From Sinorhizobium fredii USDA 257 (GTDB taxonomy: Bacteria; Pseudomonadota; Alphaproteobacteria; Rhizobiales; Rhizobiaceae), in assembly GCF_000265205.3 (NCBI RefSeq), contig NC_018000.1, positions 992,001 to 1,056,000 of the forward strand: DNA of 64,000 nucleotides. Reading direction: 5' to 3'. Both the position numbers and the translations under genes were made by a program. The stretch's first letter is position 1, and each line of letters begins with the position of its first letter. The notes beneath the pieces are model-generated. The model did no database searches. It was not told where the DNA came from and saw nothing but the letters and a program-made list of their open reading frames with translations. This document shows positions 20,602 to 28,930 of this stretch, in pieces.

Positions 20602-21774
20602 ATGAAACGGACTATTCTTGCCGTGCTGGCGGCACTTACAATTGGCGGTGCGGCTCAGGCCGACACGATCAAGATCGGCGTCATTGGGCCGTTTTCCGGT
20701 CCGTTTGCGCTGCAGGGTAAGAACTTCAAGGCTGGCATCGACGCCTATATGGCGCTGAACGGCAGCAAAGTCGGAGACGATGATATTGAAGTCATCTACC
20801 GGGACGTGCCGCAGCCGGATCCCGCCCAATCCAAGGCGCTGGCGCAGGAGCTCGTCGTCAAGGACGGCGTGCAGTATCTCGCCGGCTTCTACTTCACCCC
20901 GGACGCCATGGCAGTGACGCCGCTGCTCGAGCAGGCGAACGTGCCGCTCGTCATCATGAACGCCGCGACTTCAGCGATCGTCACCAAGAGCCCGCTGGTC
21001 GTGCGCACCTCCTTCACGCTCTGGCAGACCTCGACGCCGATCGCCAAGGTGGCGAAGGACGCCGGCGTCTCGAAGGTCATTTCGGTGGTCAGCGATTATG
21101 GACCTGGTGTCGATGCAGAGAACGCTTTCAAGAAAGGCTTCGAAGCCGTGGGTGGACAGGTCGTCGAGGCGATCCGCATGCCGCTCGCCACCAACGACTT
21201 CTCGCCGATCATGCAGCGAATCAAGGATTCGGGAGCCGAAGGGGTCTTCGCCTTTCTGCCGTCCGGTCCGACGACGCTGGGTTTCGTGAAGTCGTTCAAC
21301 GAAAACGGCCTGAAGGAGTCTGGCATCAAGTTCTTCGCGCCGGGCGACCTGACGCAGGAGTCGGACCTGCCGGCACTCGGCGAAGCGGCGCTCGGGATCC
21401 AGACGACCTTCCACTACGCGGTCTCGCACGATTCGCCGGAGAACAAGACGTTCGTCGAGGCGGCCGGCAAGGCGATCGGCAATCCGGCCGAACTTTCGTT
21501 TCCCTCGGTCGGTGCCTATGACGGCATGCATGTCGTCTACAAGATGATCGAGGCGACCGGCGGCGAGCAGGACGCGCAGAAGGCGATCGATGCCGTCAAG
21601 GGGCTTTCCTGGACCAGCCCGCGCGGGCCCGTATCGATCGATGCGGAATCTCGCCATATCACCCAGAACATCTACCTGCGCGAAGTCGCCAAGGCCGAGG
21701 ACGGCTCCTATTACAACAAGGAGATCGCAACCTTCGAGAAGCAGGGCGATCCCGGCCTTGCGGCGCTGAAGTAA
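20602..21774 (+). CDS. ABC transporter periplasmic binding protein, branched-chain/aromatic acid type
   Basis: A 390-aa periplasmic ligand-binding protein of the LivK type (Peripla_BP_6). A cleavable signal peptide MKRTILAVLAALTIGGAAQA is followed by TIKIGVIGPFSGPFALQGKN. ATG 20602 follows GGGGAGG; longer in-frame starts would spoil the signal. It opens a five-gene operon with two permeases and two ATPases. Position just after pobA suggests uptake of an aromatic acid such as 4-hydroxybenzoate, since HAAT-family transporters often do this in alphaproteobacteria, but branched-chain amino acids or another ligand cannot be excluded. Confidence 0.9.
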   Translation: MKRTILAVLAALTIGGAAQADTIKIGVIGPFSGPFALQGKNFKAGIDAYMALNGSKVGDDDIEVIYRDVPQPDPAQSKALAQELVVKDGVQYLAGFYFTPDAMAVTPLLEQANVPLVIMNAATSAIVTKSPLVVRTSFTLWQTSTPIAKVAKDAGVSKVISVVSDYGPGVDAENAFKKGFEAVGGQVVEAIRMPLATNDFSPIMQRIKDSGAEGVFAFLPSGPTTLGFVKSFNENGLKESGIKFFAPGDLTQESDLPALGEAALGIQTTFHYAVSHDSPENKTFVEAAGKAIGNPAELSFPSVGAYDGMHVVYKMIEATGGEQDAQKAIDAVKGLSWTSPRGPVSIDAESRHITQNIYLREVAKAEDGSYYNKEIATFEKQGDPGLAALK

Positions 21775-21832
21775 GATCCACCGGCATGAATGCGGGCCCG
21801 AGGCTCCGCGCCACCGGAAATAGGATGAGCTC

Positions 21833-22699
21833 ATGCAAACCGTCTTCAGCATAGCGGTCGACGCGCTCGCTTACGGCATGGTGCTGTTCGTGATCTCGAT
21901 CGGTCTTTCCGTCACCATGGGTCTCATGCGGGTGGTCAACCTCGCCCATGGCGCCTTCGCCATGATCGGTGGATATATCGCCTCCTATGCAGCACGCGAC
22001 CTGGGGCTCGGCTACGGCTTTGCGGTGCTGCTTGCCGTATTCGGAACGATCGTCATCGCCGTTCCGGTCGAGCGCCTGCTTTACCGGCGCATCTACGGAG
22101 CGCCGGAACTCACCCAGGTGTTGATGACGATCGGCATCACCTTCTGCATCATCGGCATTGCCAATTACGTCTTTGGCCCGACGCTGAAGACGGTTCCTCT
22201 GCCCCCGGGGCTTCAGGGATCGGTCGATCTCGGCTTCCGCTCGATCGCCACGCACCGGATTTTCGCGATCGCCTGCGGTCTCTCCGTCGCTGCTGCTCTC
22301 TGGTATCTGATCGAGAGAACTGGCTTCGGCGTGAAGCTGAGAGCGGCCGTCGACAACGCGGCCATGGCGGCCGCCCTCGGAGTTCGCACCGAAATCGTCT
22401 ACGCGGTGAGCTTTGCCGTTGCCGTCGGTCTGGCGGGATTGGGAGGCGTGGTCGGCGCCGAACTGCTCCCGGTCGAGCCCTACTACGCCCTGCGTTACAT
22501 GGTGACCTTCCTGGTCGTCGTGTCCGTCGGTGGGGCCGGATCGATACCGGGCGCGCTGATTGCCTGCCTGTTGCTCGGCGGCATCGACACGGCCGGGCGC
22601 TATCTGGTGCCGGAATTCGGCGAATTCTTCTTCTATCTCGCGGTCATCGCCATCGTCTGCGTCTTCCCACGCGGCCTTGCCGGAAGGATTAGAGAATGA
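21833..22699 (+). CDS. ABC transporter permease, LivH type
   Basis: A 288-aa inner-membrane permease of the HAAT (branched-chain) family with about eight hydrophobic segments. Family marks are the N-terminal ALAYGMVLFVISIGLSVTMG and VNLAHGAFAMIGGYIA, and the late GGAGSIPGALIACLLLGGID. It pairs with the LivM-type permease that starts inside its last four bases. No abnormality. Confidence 0.92.
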   Translation: MQTVFSIAVDALAYGMVLFVISIGLSVTMGLMRVVNLAHGAFAMIGGYIASYAARDLGLGYGFAVLLAVFGTIVIAVPVERLLYRRIYGAPELTQVLMTIGITFCIIGIANYVFGPTLKTVPLPPGLQGSVDLGFRSIATHRIFAIACGLSVAAALWYLIERTGFGVKLRAAVDNAAMAAALGVRTEIVYAVSFAVAVGLAGLGGVVGAELLPVEPYYALRYMVTFLVVVSVGGAGSIPGALIACLLLGGIDTAGRYLVPEFGEFFFYLAVIAIVCVFPRGLAGRIRE

Positions 22700-23703
22700 C
22701 CATGGCAACGATGAACGATGCACTGGCAGGCGCGCCCGGCAAAGGGCGAAAGTTCGGCCGCGACCTCGCCGGTCTGGCCGTGATCCTCGGGCTGGCCGTG
22801 ATCGGCTATCTGTTGTTTCCAAACAACCTGGCGCTCCTCACCCGCATGACGGCGATCGCGCTCCTGGTTCTGTCCCTCGACCTCGTGACGGGTTATTGCG
22901 GCGTCGCGACGCTCGGCCATGCGGCGCTCTTCGGCACTGGTGCCTATGCCGCCGGCATTGCCGCGGTGCACTTCGGCCTCACCGATCCGCTGCTGATGCT
23001 CGCCTGCGGCATTCTCGGCGGTGCGCTTGCCGGCCTTGTCTGCGGCATTGTCATTCTTCGTGCCCATGGTCTTCCGCAACTCGTCCTGTCGATCGCGCTC
23101 ATACATCTGTTTCACGAGTTTGCGAACAAGGCCTCCGTCTGGACGGGCGGCAGCGACGGCCTGGCCGGTATCGCGCCTGATCCGCTGCTCGGCTACTTCG
23201 AATTCGACCTCTGGGGCCGCACTGCATATGTCTTCGGCATCGTTCTTCTGGCGGCCGTCTTCACGCTCCTGCGGCTCGTCGTCCGTTCGCCCTTCGGCAT
23301 GCTCTGCCGCGGCATCAAGGAAGACTCGGTCCGGGTTCGCGCCATGGGCGCCTCGCCGAAGCTGGCGCTGATGAAGATGTATGTGATTTCCGGCGCGGTT
23401 GCCGGCACGGGCGGCGCGCTCAATGCCATCTCGACGCAGGTGGTCGGACTCGACAGCCTCTCCTTCACGCTTTCGGCCGAGAGCCTTGTCATGCTGGTCC
23501 TTGGCGGCACGGGCTCTCTTTTCGGCGCGCTCACGGGCACGATCGTCTTCATGTTCTTCGAGGACATTGTCTCCGCCGCCAACCCGTTCCACTGGCTGAC
23601 AATGGTCGGCGCCCTTTTGATCGCCGTCGTGCTCTTCGCGCCAAAGGGTCTCTACGGCACGGCTGCCGGTCTGGCGTCCAGATGGCGGGGGGCTGCCCGA
23701 TGA
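22696..23703 (+). CDS. ABC transporter permease, LivM type
   Basis: A 335-aa HAAT permease partner. Characteristic blocks are LDLVTGYCGVATLGHAALFG, RAMGASPKLALMKMYVISG and LGGTGSLFGALTGTIVFMF, and the C-terminus ends FAPKGLYGTAAG. Its start overlaps the LivH-type gene by ATGA, and its stop overlaps the start of the first ATPase gene (ATGA at 23700), so the operon is tightly coupled. Confidence 0.92.
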   Translation: MTMATMNDALAGAPGKGRKFGRDLAGLAVILGLAVIGYLLFPNNLALLTRMTAIALLVLSLDLVTGYCGVATLGHAALFGTGAYAAGIAAVHFGLTDPLLMLACGILGGALAGLVCGIVILRAHGLPQLVLSIALIHLFHEFANKASVWTGGSDGLAGIAPDPLLGYFEFDLWGRTAYVFGIVLLAAVFTLLRLVVRSPFGMLCRGIKEDSVRVRAMGASPKLALMKMYVISGAVAGTGGALNAISTQVVGLDSLSFTLSAESLVMLVLGGTGSLFGALTGTIVFMFFEDIVSAANPFHWLTMVGALLIAVVLFAPKGLYGTAAGLASRWRGAAR

Positions 23704-24464
23704 GTCCTCTCTTCGAAGTCAGGAACCTCAAGCGCTCCTTTGGCGGCCTTGCCGTGACCAACGACGTCAGCCTCGTCATGGCTCCGGGCGATCGCGTCGC
23801 GCTGATCGGCCCGAACGGCGCCGGCAAGACGACCTTCGTCAATCTCGTCACCGGCAACCTGACGCCGGATTCCGGCGACGTGCTGATCGGCGGCGAAAGC
23901 GTCACACGATCCAATGCAGTCGGACGGGTACGGCAGGGACTCGTACGTTCTTTCCAGGTGACGCGCCTCTTCCAGGACATGACGCCGGCCGAACACGTGG
24001 CACTTGCGGTGCTGCAGCGTGATGGGAGGGCAGGGCGCATGTTCGGCCAATTCCTGTCGATGCCGGAGGTCATGGCCGAAGTGAGCGAGCTTCTCGGTAA
24101 GCTGGGTTTGCGCGAGCTGATGCACCGGCGCGTGAGCGAGATCGCCTATGGCCAGCAGCGACTTCTGGAGATCGCCGTGGCACTGGCGCTGAAGCCCAAG
24201 GTGCTGCTCCTCGACGAACCGGCTGCCGGCGTGCCGCAAAGCGATACTGGCCGCATCGAACAGGCGCTGGCAGACCTTCCGGCCGATCTCGCCGTGCTGA
24301 TGATCGAACACGACATGGATCTCGTCTTCCGCTTTGCCAAGCGTGTCATCGTGCTCGCCGCCGGAACGATCATCTTCGACGGGTCGCCGTCGGAGGTCAC
24401 CAAGGATCCGCGCGTGCGCGCGGCCTATCTCGGGAGCTATGCCAATGCCAGCCACGCCGCTTGA
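23700..24464 (+). CDS. ABC transporter ATP-binding protein, LivG type
   Basis: A 254-aa ATPase with Walker A GPNGAGKTT, a variant signature region around EIAYGQQRLLEIAVAL, Walker B VLLLDEPAAG and the switch His in LMIEHDMDLV. The signature lacks the usual LSGG and reads AYGQ, which is common in LivG proteins. ATG 23700 overlaps the preceding stop; an upstream in-frame ATG at 23682 is less likely. It works with the LivF-type ATPase encoded next. Confidence 0.92.
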   Translation: MSPLFEVRNLKRSFGGLAVTNDVSLVMAPGDRVALIGPNGAGKTTFVNLVTGNLTPDSGDVLIGGESVTRSNAVGRVRQGLVRSFQVTRLFQDMTPAEHVALAVLQRDGRAGRMFGQFLSMPEVMAEVSELLGKLGLRELMHRRVSEIAYGQQRLLEIAVALALKPKVLLLDEPAAGVPQSDTGRIEQALADLPADLAVLMIEHDMDLVFRFAKRVIVLAAGTIIFDGSPSEVTKDPRVRAAYLGSYANASHAA

Positions 24465-25161
24465 AGTCGAGAACCTCTCCGCAGGTTACGGGCCGACGCG
24501 GGTACTGGAAGGGATCTCGTTTTCGGTGCCCGCCGGCGCGCGGCTTGCGGTGCTCGGCCGCAACGGCATGGGCAAGACGACGCTGCTTGCCACCCTCGCC
24601 GGCCAAACGCGCCGCTATGAGGGAAGCATCCTGATCGGCGAGACGGATGTCACGGCGTTGCCGAGCGCGTCGCGGGCCTTGAAGGGCCTTGGCTTCGTGC
24701 CGCAGGCGCGCTGTGTCTTTCCGACCCTGACGGTCGAGGAAAACCTCTTCGTTGGCCTCAAAGGGCGCCCGAAAAGCGCGCTCAAGGAAGCCTACGAGAT
24801 GTTTCCGCGACTTTACGAGCGGCGGAAGAACCTTGGCTCCCAACTTTCCGGCGGCGAGCAGCAGATGCTGTCGACCGCCCGGTCCATTCTCGGACGTCCC
24901 TCCGTTCTACTCCTCGACGAGCCGCTCGAAGGCCTGGCGCCGGTGATCTGCGAGGAATTGATGAAGGCCTTCGCCGAGCTCGCGAAGACCGGCGACATGA
25001 CGATCCTGCTGGTCGAACAGCGCATCCAGAGTGCGCTCGATTTCGCCGACCACGTCATCATCCTGGAGCGGGGACGGCTTGCCTGGAGCGGAGCACCCGC
25101 AGACCTTACCAAGGATCACACGGCCGTCGATCGCCTGCTGGGGGTCGGAGGCCTGCACTAG
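24445..25161 (+). CDS. ABC transporter ATP-binding protein, LivF type
   Basis: A 238-aa ATPase partner with Walker A GRNGMGKTT, signature QLSGGEQQMLS, Walker B VLLLDEPLEG and VEQRIQSALDFADHV. ATG 24445 is best placed relative to GGGAGC; an ATG six bases earlier is too close to that site. It overlaps the LivG-type gene by 20 bases and closes the operon. No downstream hairpin with T run is visible before 25260. Confidence 0.92.
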   Translation: MPATPLEVENLSAGYGPTRVLEGISFSVPAGARLAVLGRNGMGKTTLLATLAGQTRRYEGSILIGETDVTALPSASRALKGLGFVPQARCVFPTLTVEENLFVGLKGRPKSALKEAYEMFPRLYERRKNLGSQLSGGEQQMLSTARSILGRPSVLLLDEPLEGLAPVICEELMKAFAELAKTGDMTILLVEQRIQSALDFADHVIILERGRLAWSGAPADLTKDHTAVDRLLGVGGLH

Positions 25162-25264
25162 TCTGGCGATCCACAGTCGGCAGGTGGCAGCAGAACCGCT
25201 TGGCCGCATTGCCTCCTGATGAGGCCGATTTTTCCAAGAAAATCCGGCGGAATGCCCTTGAAAA

Positions 25265-25275
25265 TTTGAAAGTCT
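25265..25275 (+). promoter_or_regulatory. Shared purine-locus motif, copy 1 (before NCS2 permease)
   Basis: TTTGAAAGTCT, the first of three same-orientation copies in leaders of purine-catabolism units in this window. The core GAAAGTCTTTC here is an 11-bp perfect palindrome. It is 312 bases from the permease ATG, farther than the other copies, with a dispersed repeat lying between. Confidence 0.5.
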
Positions 25276-25476
25276 TTCGCATTCGGCGTCGAAATGGGCG
25301 GCTAGCGATGATGCGTGCAACGTCGCACAATTAAGCTGCTGCATGGGGTCCCCGTCCGGCGAGGCCGCATGGCCTGGATCGCAGACGCTTGTTGCGATCG
25401 AAATGGGAACAGCCGGGAGTTGGAGGAGCAGCTTTCCGGTCTCAGTCGTTCGGCCGCGTCGAGATGACTGCTGCCA

Positions 25477-25523
25477 GAGCGGGATCAGGAAAAATGTGAG
25501 CGGTTTTCCGTCTGGACCCGCTC
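25477..25523. repeat. RIME-like dispersed palindrome, copy 2
   Basis: GAGCGGG and CCCGCTC arms surround a core containing GAGCGGTTTTCCGTCTGG; an ATCGATCAC tag follows at about 25534. It is the same design as the element at 12468-12514, more diverged. It sits in the leader of the purine permease gene, between the TTTGAAAG motif and the start codon. Confidence 0.7.
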
Positions 25524-25587
25524 CAATCTAGGAGGATCGATCACGGCCTTGGTTCATCCAGGGTCATCGTGATCTCAGGGAGGAATA

Positions 25588-26880
25588 ATGTTTGAACGGC
25601 TTTTCAAACTGAAAGAGCATGACACGACGATCCGCACGGAGCTGGTCGCCGGCCTCACGACATTCCTGACGATGTCGTACATCATCTTCGTCAATCCGGA
25701 CATCCTGTCGACCACCGGCATGGATCGCAACGCTATCTTCGTCGCGACCTGTCTCGCCGCGGCGCTCGGTTCAGCCGTCATGGCGCTCGTCGCCAATTGG
25801 CCGATCGGCATGGCGCCCGGCATGGGCCTCAATGCCTTCTTTGCCTTCACGGTCGTGGCCGCTCTCGGCTTCACCTGGCAACAGGCACTCGGCGCCGTGT
25901 TCATTTCCGGCCTCATCTTTCTGCTGCTGACCGTTACCGGGGTCAGAAGCTGGCTGATTGCCGGCATCCCGCATTCGCTGCGCAGCGCCATCGCGACCGG
26001 TATCGGCCTGTTCCTCGGCATCATCGCGCTGAAGAACGCCGGCATCGTCGTCGACAATCCGGCGACGCTCGTCGGCCTCGGCGACCTGAAGCAGACCGGT
26101 CCGCTGCTCGCCATCCTCGGCTTTTTCGTCATCGCCGTGCTCGACTCGCTGAAGGTCCGGGGTTCGATCCTGATCGGCATCCTCGTGGTCACGGTCCTGT
26201 CGATGTTCCTGGGCGTCTCCGAGTTCAAGGGCGTGGTCGCGGCGCCGCCGAGCATCGCTCCGACTTTCCTGCAGCTCGACATCATGGGCGCGCTGCATGG
26301 CGGTCTCGTTCATGTCATCCTGGTCTTCGTGCTCGTCGAGGTCTTCGATGCCACCGGCACGCTGATCGGCGTCGCCAAGCGGGCGAAACTTGTCGAAGAA
26401 GGCAAGCCGAACCGCCTCGGCCGGGCGCTGCTCGCCGATAGTTCGGCCATCATCGCCGGCTCGCTGATCGGCACCAGCAGCACCACGGCCTATGTCGAGA
26501 GCGCCTCCGGCGTGCAGGCGGGCGGCCGCACCGGTCTCACCGCGCTGACGATTTCGGTGCTGTTCCTTGCCGCACTCTTCATCTCGCCGCTTGCCGCCGC
26601 CGTTCCGTCCTATGCGACGGCGCCTGCGCTGCTCTACGTAGCGGGGCTGATGATGCGCGAGCTTACGGAAATCGAGTGGGATGACCTGACCGAGGCGGCA
26701 CCGGCGGCCCTGACGGCGATCGCCATGCCTTTCACCTACTCGATCGCCAACGGCCTCGCCTTCGGCTTCGTGAGCTACGTGGTCCTCAAGGTCTGCACTG
26801 GCAAGTGGAATGTCGTCCATCCCGCCACGCAGATCGTCGCCGCCTTGTTTATCGTGCGCTTCGCTTTCTTCGGCGGCTGA
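25588..26880 (+). CDS. NCS2-family purine permease (AzgA-like, guanine/hypoxanthine)
   Basis: A 430-aa inner-membrane nucleobase transporter. Family blocks are VAGLTTFLTMSYIIFVNP, NWPIGMAPGMGLNAFFAFT, GLFLGIIALKNAGIV and SSTTAYVESASGVQAGGRTG, all in place for the AzgA subgroup with about 12 spans. AzgA-type permeases import adenine, guanine or hypoxanthine by proton symport. Location beside xanthine dehydrogenase and guanine deaminase genes supports a purine substrate. ATG follows AGGGAGGA. It converges on the allantoinase fusion gene and ends at a strong double hairpin. Confidence 0.93.
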   Translation: MFERLFKLKEHDTTIRTELVAGLTTFLTMSYIIFVNPDILSTTGMDRNAIFVATCLAAALGSAVMALVANWPIGMAPGMGLNAFFAFTVVAALGFTWQQALGAVFISGLIFLLLTVTGVRSWLIAGIPHSLRSAIATGIGLFLGIIALKNAGIVVDNPATLVGLGDLKQTGPLLAILGFFVIAVLDSLKVRGSILIGILVVTVLSMFLGVSEFKGVVAAPPSIAPTFLQLDIMGALHGGLVHVILVFVLVEVFDATGTLIGVAKRAKLVEEGKPNRLGRALLADSSAIIAGSLIGTSSTTAYVESASGVQAGGRTGLTALTISVLFLAALFISPLAAAVPSYATAPALLYVAGLMMRELTEIEWDDLTEAAPAALTAIAMPFTYSIANGLAFGFVSYVVLKVCTGKWNVVHPATQIVAALFIVRFAFFGG

Positions 26881-26884
26881 GAAA

Positions 26885-26918
26885 TCTATGTGAGGGGCGC
26901 CAGCGCCCCTCACATAGA
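26885..26918. terminator. Hairpin terminator, 16-bp stem
   Basis: TCTATGTGAGGGGCGC and its complement GCGCCCCTCACATAGA are separated by only two bases (CA), so the working stem is about 14 bp with a small loop. It lies between the convergent purine permease and allantoinase-fusion genes and begins four bases after the permease stop. It could end transcription from either side. Confidence 0.75.
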
Positions 26919-26925
26919 CAAAAGA

Positions 26926-26953
26926 AATCGGCCGGACCCGGGTACGGCCGATT
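26926..26953. terminator. Second hairpin terminator with T run
   Basis: AATCGGCCG (26926-26934) and CGGCCGATT (26945-26953) form a 9-bp stem with a 10-base loop and are followed by a TTTTC tail on the plus strand. On the minus strand the stem is followed by ATTTCTTTTG, giving a T-rich tail for the allantoinase-fusion transcript as well. A good bidirectional intrinsic terminator. Confidence 0.75.
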
Positions 26954-26978
26954 TTCATTGAACGACTGACAGTCTCGA

Positions 26979-28394
26979 TTAGTCCGGCAGCATATCGCGC
27001 AAGCGCAGCAGGGCGATCCGCTCCACCTGCCGGCAAGCCGTCTCCAACTCGGTCTCGCGGTCGTTGCCGATGCGGCTTTCGAAGGCGGCGAGGATGTCGT
27101 CCTTGCTGCGGCCCCTGACCGCAATGATGAAGGGGAAGCCGAACTTCTCGACATAGGCAGCGTTGAGCTCCGTGAAGCGCTCACGCTCCCGGTCCGTCAG
27201 GGCGTCGAGACCGGCCGAGGCCTGCTCGGTGGTCGAGCTCTCGGTCAGGCGTTTGGCCTGCGCGAGCTTGCCGGCAAGATCGGGGTGAGCGTTGAGGACA
27301 GCGAGCCGTTCCGCGTCGCCCGCCTCGCGAAAGACGGTGGTCAAGGCCGCGTGCAGGCCGGTCGCCGTGTCATTGGCCGGCGACAGTTCGCCCGCGAAAG
27401 CGCGCTTTGCGATCCAGTCCGAATGTTCGAAGATCCCGCCGAAGCGGGCGACGAAGACCTCTTCGGATAGCCGCGATGGTCGACCGTCGTTCGATTGGAA
27501 CGGATAGGTCTCGGCCCAATAGCGGGCGATGTCGATGCGGCGGGCCAGCCAAACCCTGTCGTGGCTCTTCACATAGTCGATGAAGCGCGCAAGCGCCGCC
27601 GCCCGACCGGGCCGGCCGGCGAGGCGGCAGTGAAGGCCGATGCTCATCATCTTCGGCGATCCCGCTTTCCCTTCTGCATAGAGAACATCGAAGCTGTCCT
27701 TCAGATAGCTGAAGAATTGGTCGCCGCTGTTGAAGCCCTGCGCCGTCGCAAACCGCATGTCGTTGGCGTCGAGCGTATAGGGGATGACGAGCTGATGCCG
27801 GTTCTCGTGCTCGTGCCAGTAGGGCAGGTCGTCGGCGTAGGAGTCGGAAACGTAGTCGAAGCCACCAGCCTTGGTGACGAGATCGAGCGTGTTTTCCGAA
27901 CAACGACCGGTATACCAGCCGCGTGGCGGCTCGCCGGTGACGATCGTGTGCAGCCGGATCGCCTCGGCGATCTCGGCGCGTTCCCGTTCGACGCTGAAAT
28001 CCTTGTGCTCGATCCACTTGAGGCCGTGGGAGGCGATTTCCCACCCCGCATCTTGCATGGCGACGACCTGCGCCGGCGACCGCTTCAGCGCTGTCGCGAC
28101 GCCGTAGACGGTGACCGGCACTTGCCTGTCGGTAAACAGCCGGTGCAGTCGCCAGAAGCCAGCGCGCGCGCCATATTCATAGATCGACTCCATGTTCCAG
28201 TGGCGCTTGCCGGGCCAGGCCTGAGAGCCGACGATTTCCGACAGGAACGCCTCCGACGCCGCGTCGCCGTGCAACACGCAGTTCTCGCCGCCCTCTTCAT
28301 AATTGACGACGAACTGAACGGCGATCCGCGCCTCATCCGGCCAAGTGGCTTGCGGGTTCGGGCCGTAGCCCTGGAGATCTCGGGGATATCTCAT
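26979..28394 (-). CDS. puuE: Bifunctional allantoinase PuuE / OHCU decarboxylase UraD fusion
   Basis: A 471-aa fusion of two consecutive enzymes. Residues about 1-308 are the polysaccharide-deacetylase-type allantoinase PuuE (MRYPRDLQGYGPNPQATWP, EEGGENCVLHGD, GWEIASHGLKWIEH, PPRGWYTGRCSENT). Residues about 310-471 are 2-oxo-4-hydroxy-4-carboxy-5-ureidoimidazoline decarboxylase, with the catalytic His370 in LNAHPDLAGKLA and the FGFPFIIAVRG motif. UraD makes (S)-allantoin, and PuuE opens it to allantoate. Separate genes are usual elsewhere. It is divergent from hiuH, which makes the UraD substrate. Cytoplasmic. Confidence 0.95.
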   Translation of the reverse strand: MRYPRDLQGYGPNPQATWPDEARIAVQFVVNYEEGGENCVLHGDAASEAFLSEIVGSQAWPGKRHWNMESIYEYGARAGFWRLHRLFTDRQVPVTVYGVATALKRSPAQVVAMQDAGWEIASHGLKWIEHKDFSVERERAEIAEAIRLHTIVTGEPPRGWYTGRCSENTLDLVTKAGGFDYVSDSYADDLPYWHEHENRHQLVIPYTLDANDMRFATAQGFNSGDQFFSYLKDSFDVLYAEGKAGSPKMMSIGLHCRLAGRPGRAAALARFIDYVKSHDRVWLARRIDIARYWAETYPFQSNDGRPSRLSEEVFVARFGGIFEHSDWIAKRAFAGELSPANDTATGLHAALTTVFREAGDAERLAVLNAHPDLAGKLAQAKRLTESSTTEQASAGLDALTDRERERFTELNAAYVEKFGFPFIIAVRGRSKDDILAAFESRIGNDRETELETACRQVERIALLRLRDMLPD

Positions 28395-28470
28395 GCAACT
28401 ATTCCTCCTGATAGCGTCTCTGGATGACCAGTCGTAGCCAGAAATCTATAGGCTTATTCCCCCCGAAAAA

Positions 28471-28481
28471 TTTGAAAGTCT
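28471..28481 (+). promoter_or_regulatory. Shared purine-locus motif, copy 2 (before hiuH-xdh)
   Basis: TTTGAAAGTCT, preceded by AAAAA, identical to copy 1 over 11 bases, 81 bases before the hiuH ATG in the divergent gap between puuE-uraD and hiuH. Confidence 0.5.
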
Positions 28482-28561
28482 CGAAGCTCGGGCCCGCTAC
28501 ACAAAGGTGCTGCGCCTTCGGATACTTCATTCATCGAGATTGAGTGGGAGGAGCGACACGC

Positions 28562-28924
28562 ATGCAAACTCATGGCGCAAACGCCGGGCGTCTGACGACC
28601 CATGTGCTGGATACGGCAAGCGGCAAGCCAGCCGCGAACCTGCGCATCGAGCTTTACCGCCTCGATGGCGAGTGGCGGGAGCGTCTCGCTTCTGCCCGCA
28701 CGAATGACGACGGCCGTTGCGACGAGCCGCTGCTCAGCGGGGAGTCGATGAAGTGCGGTGTCTATGAGCTACGCTTCCACGCCGGCGAATATCTGAGAGC
28801 CGAGGACGCCAACCCGTTCCTCGACGTTATCCCGATCCGCTTTGGTATCGCCGATAACGACGCGCATTACCACGTGCCGCTGCTGCTCTCGCCCTACAGC
28901 TATTCCACCTATCGCGGGAGCTGA
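28562..28924 (+). CDS. hiuH: 5-hydroxyisourate hydrolase (HiuH/UraH)
   Basis: A 120-aa transthyretin-like hydrolase that converts 5-hydroxyisourate to OHCU, the second step after urate oxidation. Signatures: [22 protein letters not shown] at the N-terminus with the catalytic His, an Arg in the central sheet, and the invariant C-terminal tetrapeptide YRGS. ATG 28562 is chosen because it gives the usual short N-terminus; GGGAGGAG lies upstream. It starts the hiuH-xdhABC unit, with xdhA only 6 bases after its stop. Probably cytoplasmic since no signal peptide is seen. Confidence 0.95.
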   Translation: MQTHGANAGRLTTHVLDTASGKPAANLRIELYRLDGEWRERLASARTNDDGRCDEPLLSGESMKCGVYELRFHAGEYLRAEDANPFLDVIPIRFGIADNDAHYHVPLLLSPYSYSTYRGS

Positions 28925-28930
28925 CCGGCC

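Larger units (their letters stand above)
25162..25587. promoter_or_regulatory. Leader/promoter region of the NCS2 purine permease gene
   Basis: A 426-base region with no supportable gene. It carries the sequence TTTGAAAGTCT at 25265-25275, within the perfect palindrome GAAAG-T-CTTTC (25268-25278), which recurs before hiuH and puuD. A RIME-like palindrome (25477-25523) lies between this motif and the permease ATG. The ribosome site is AGGGAGGA. I compared the region with purine riboswitch features and did not find a convincing three-way junction core. Confidence 0.45.

Noticed and set aside
25162..25587. Purine riboswitch before the NCS2 permease
   Set aside because: I looked for the conserved loop and junction bases of the purine aptamer and found no consistent three-way junction; the region is better explained by a protein-binding motif plus a dispersed repeat.
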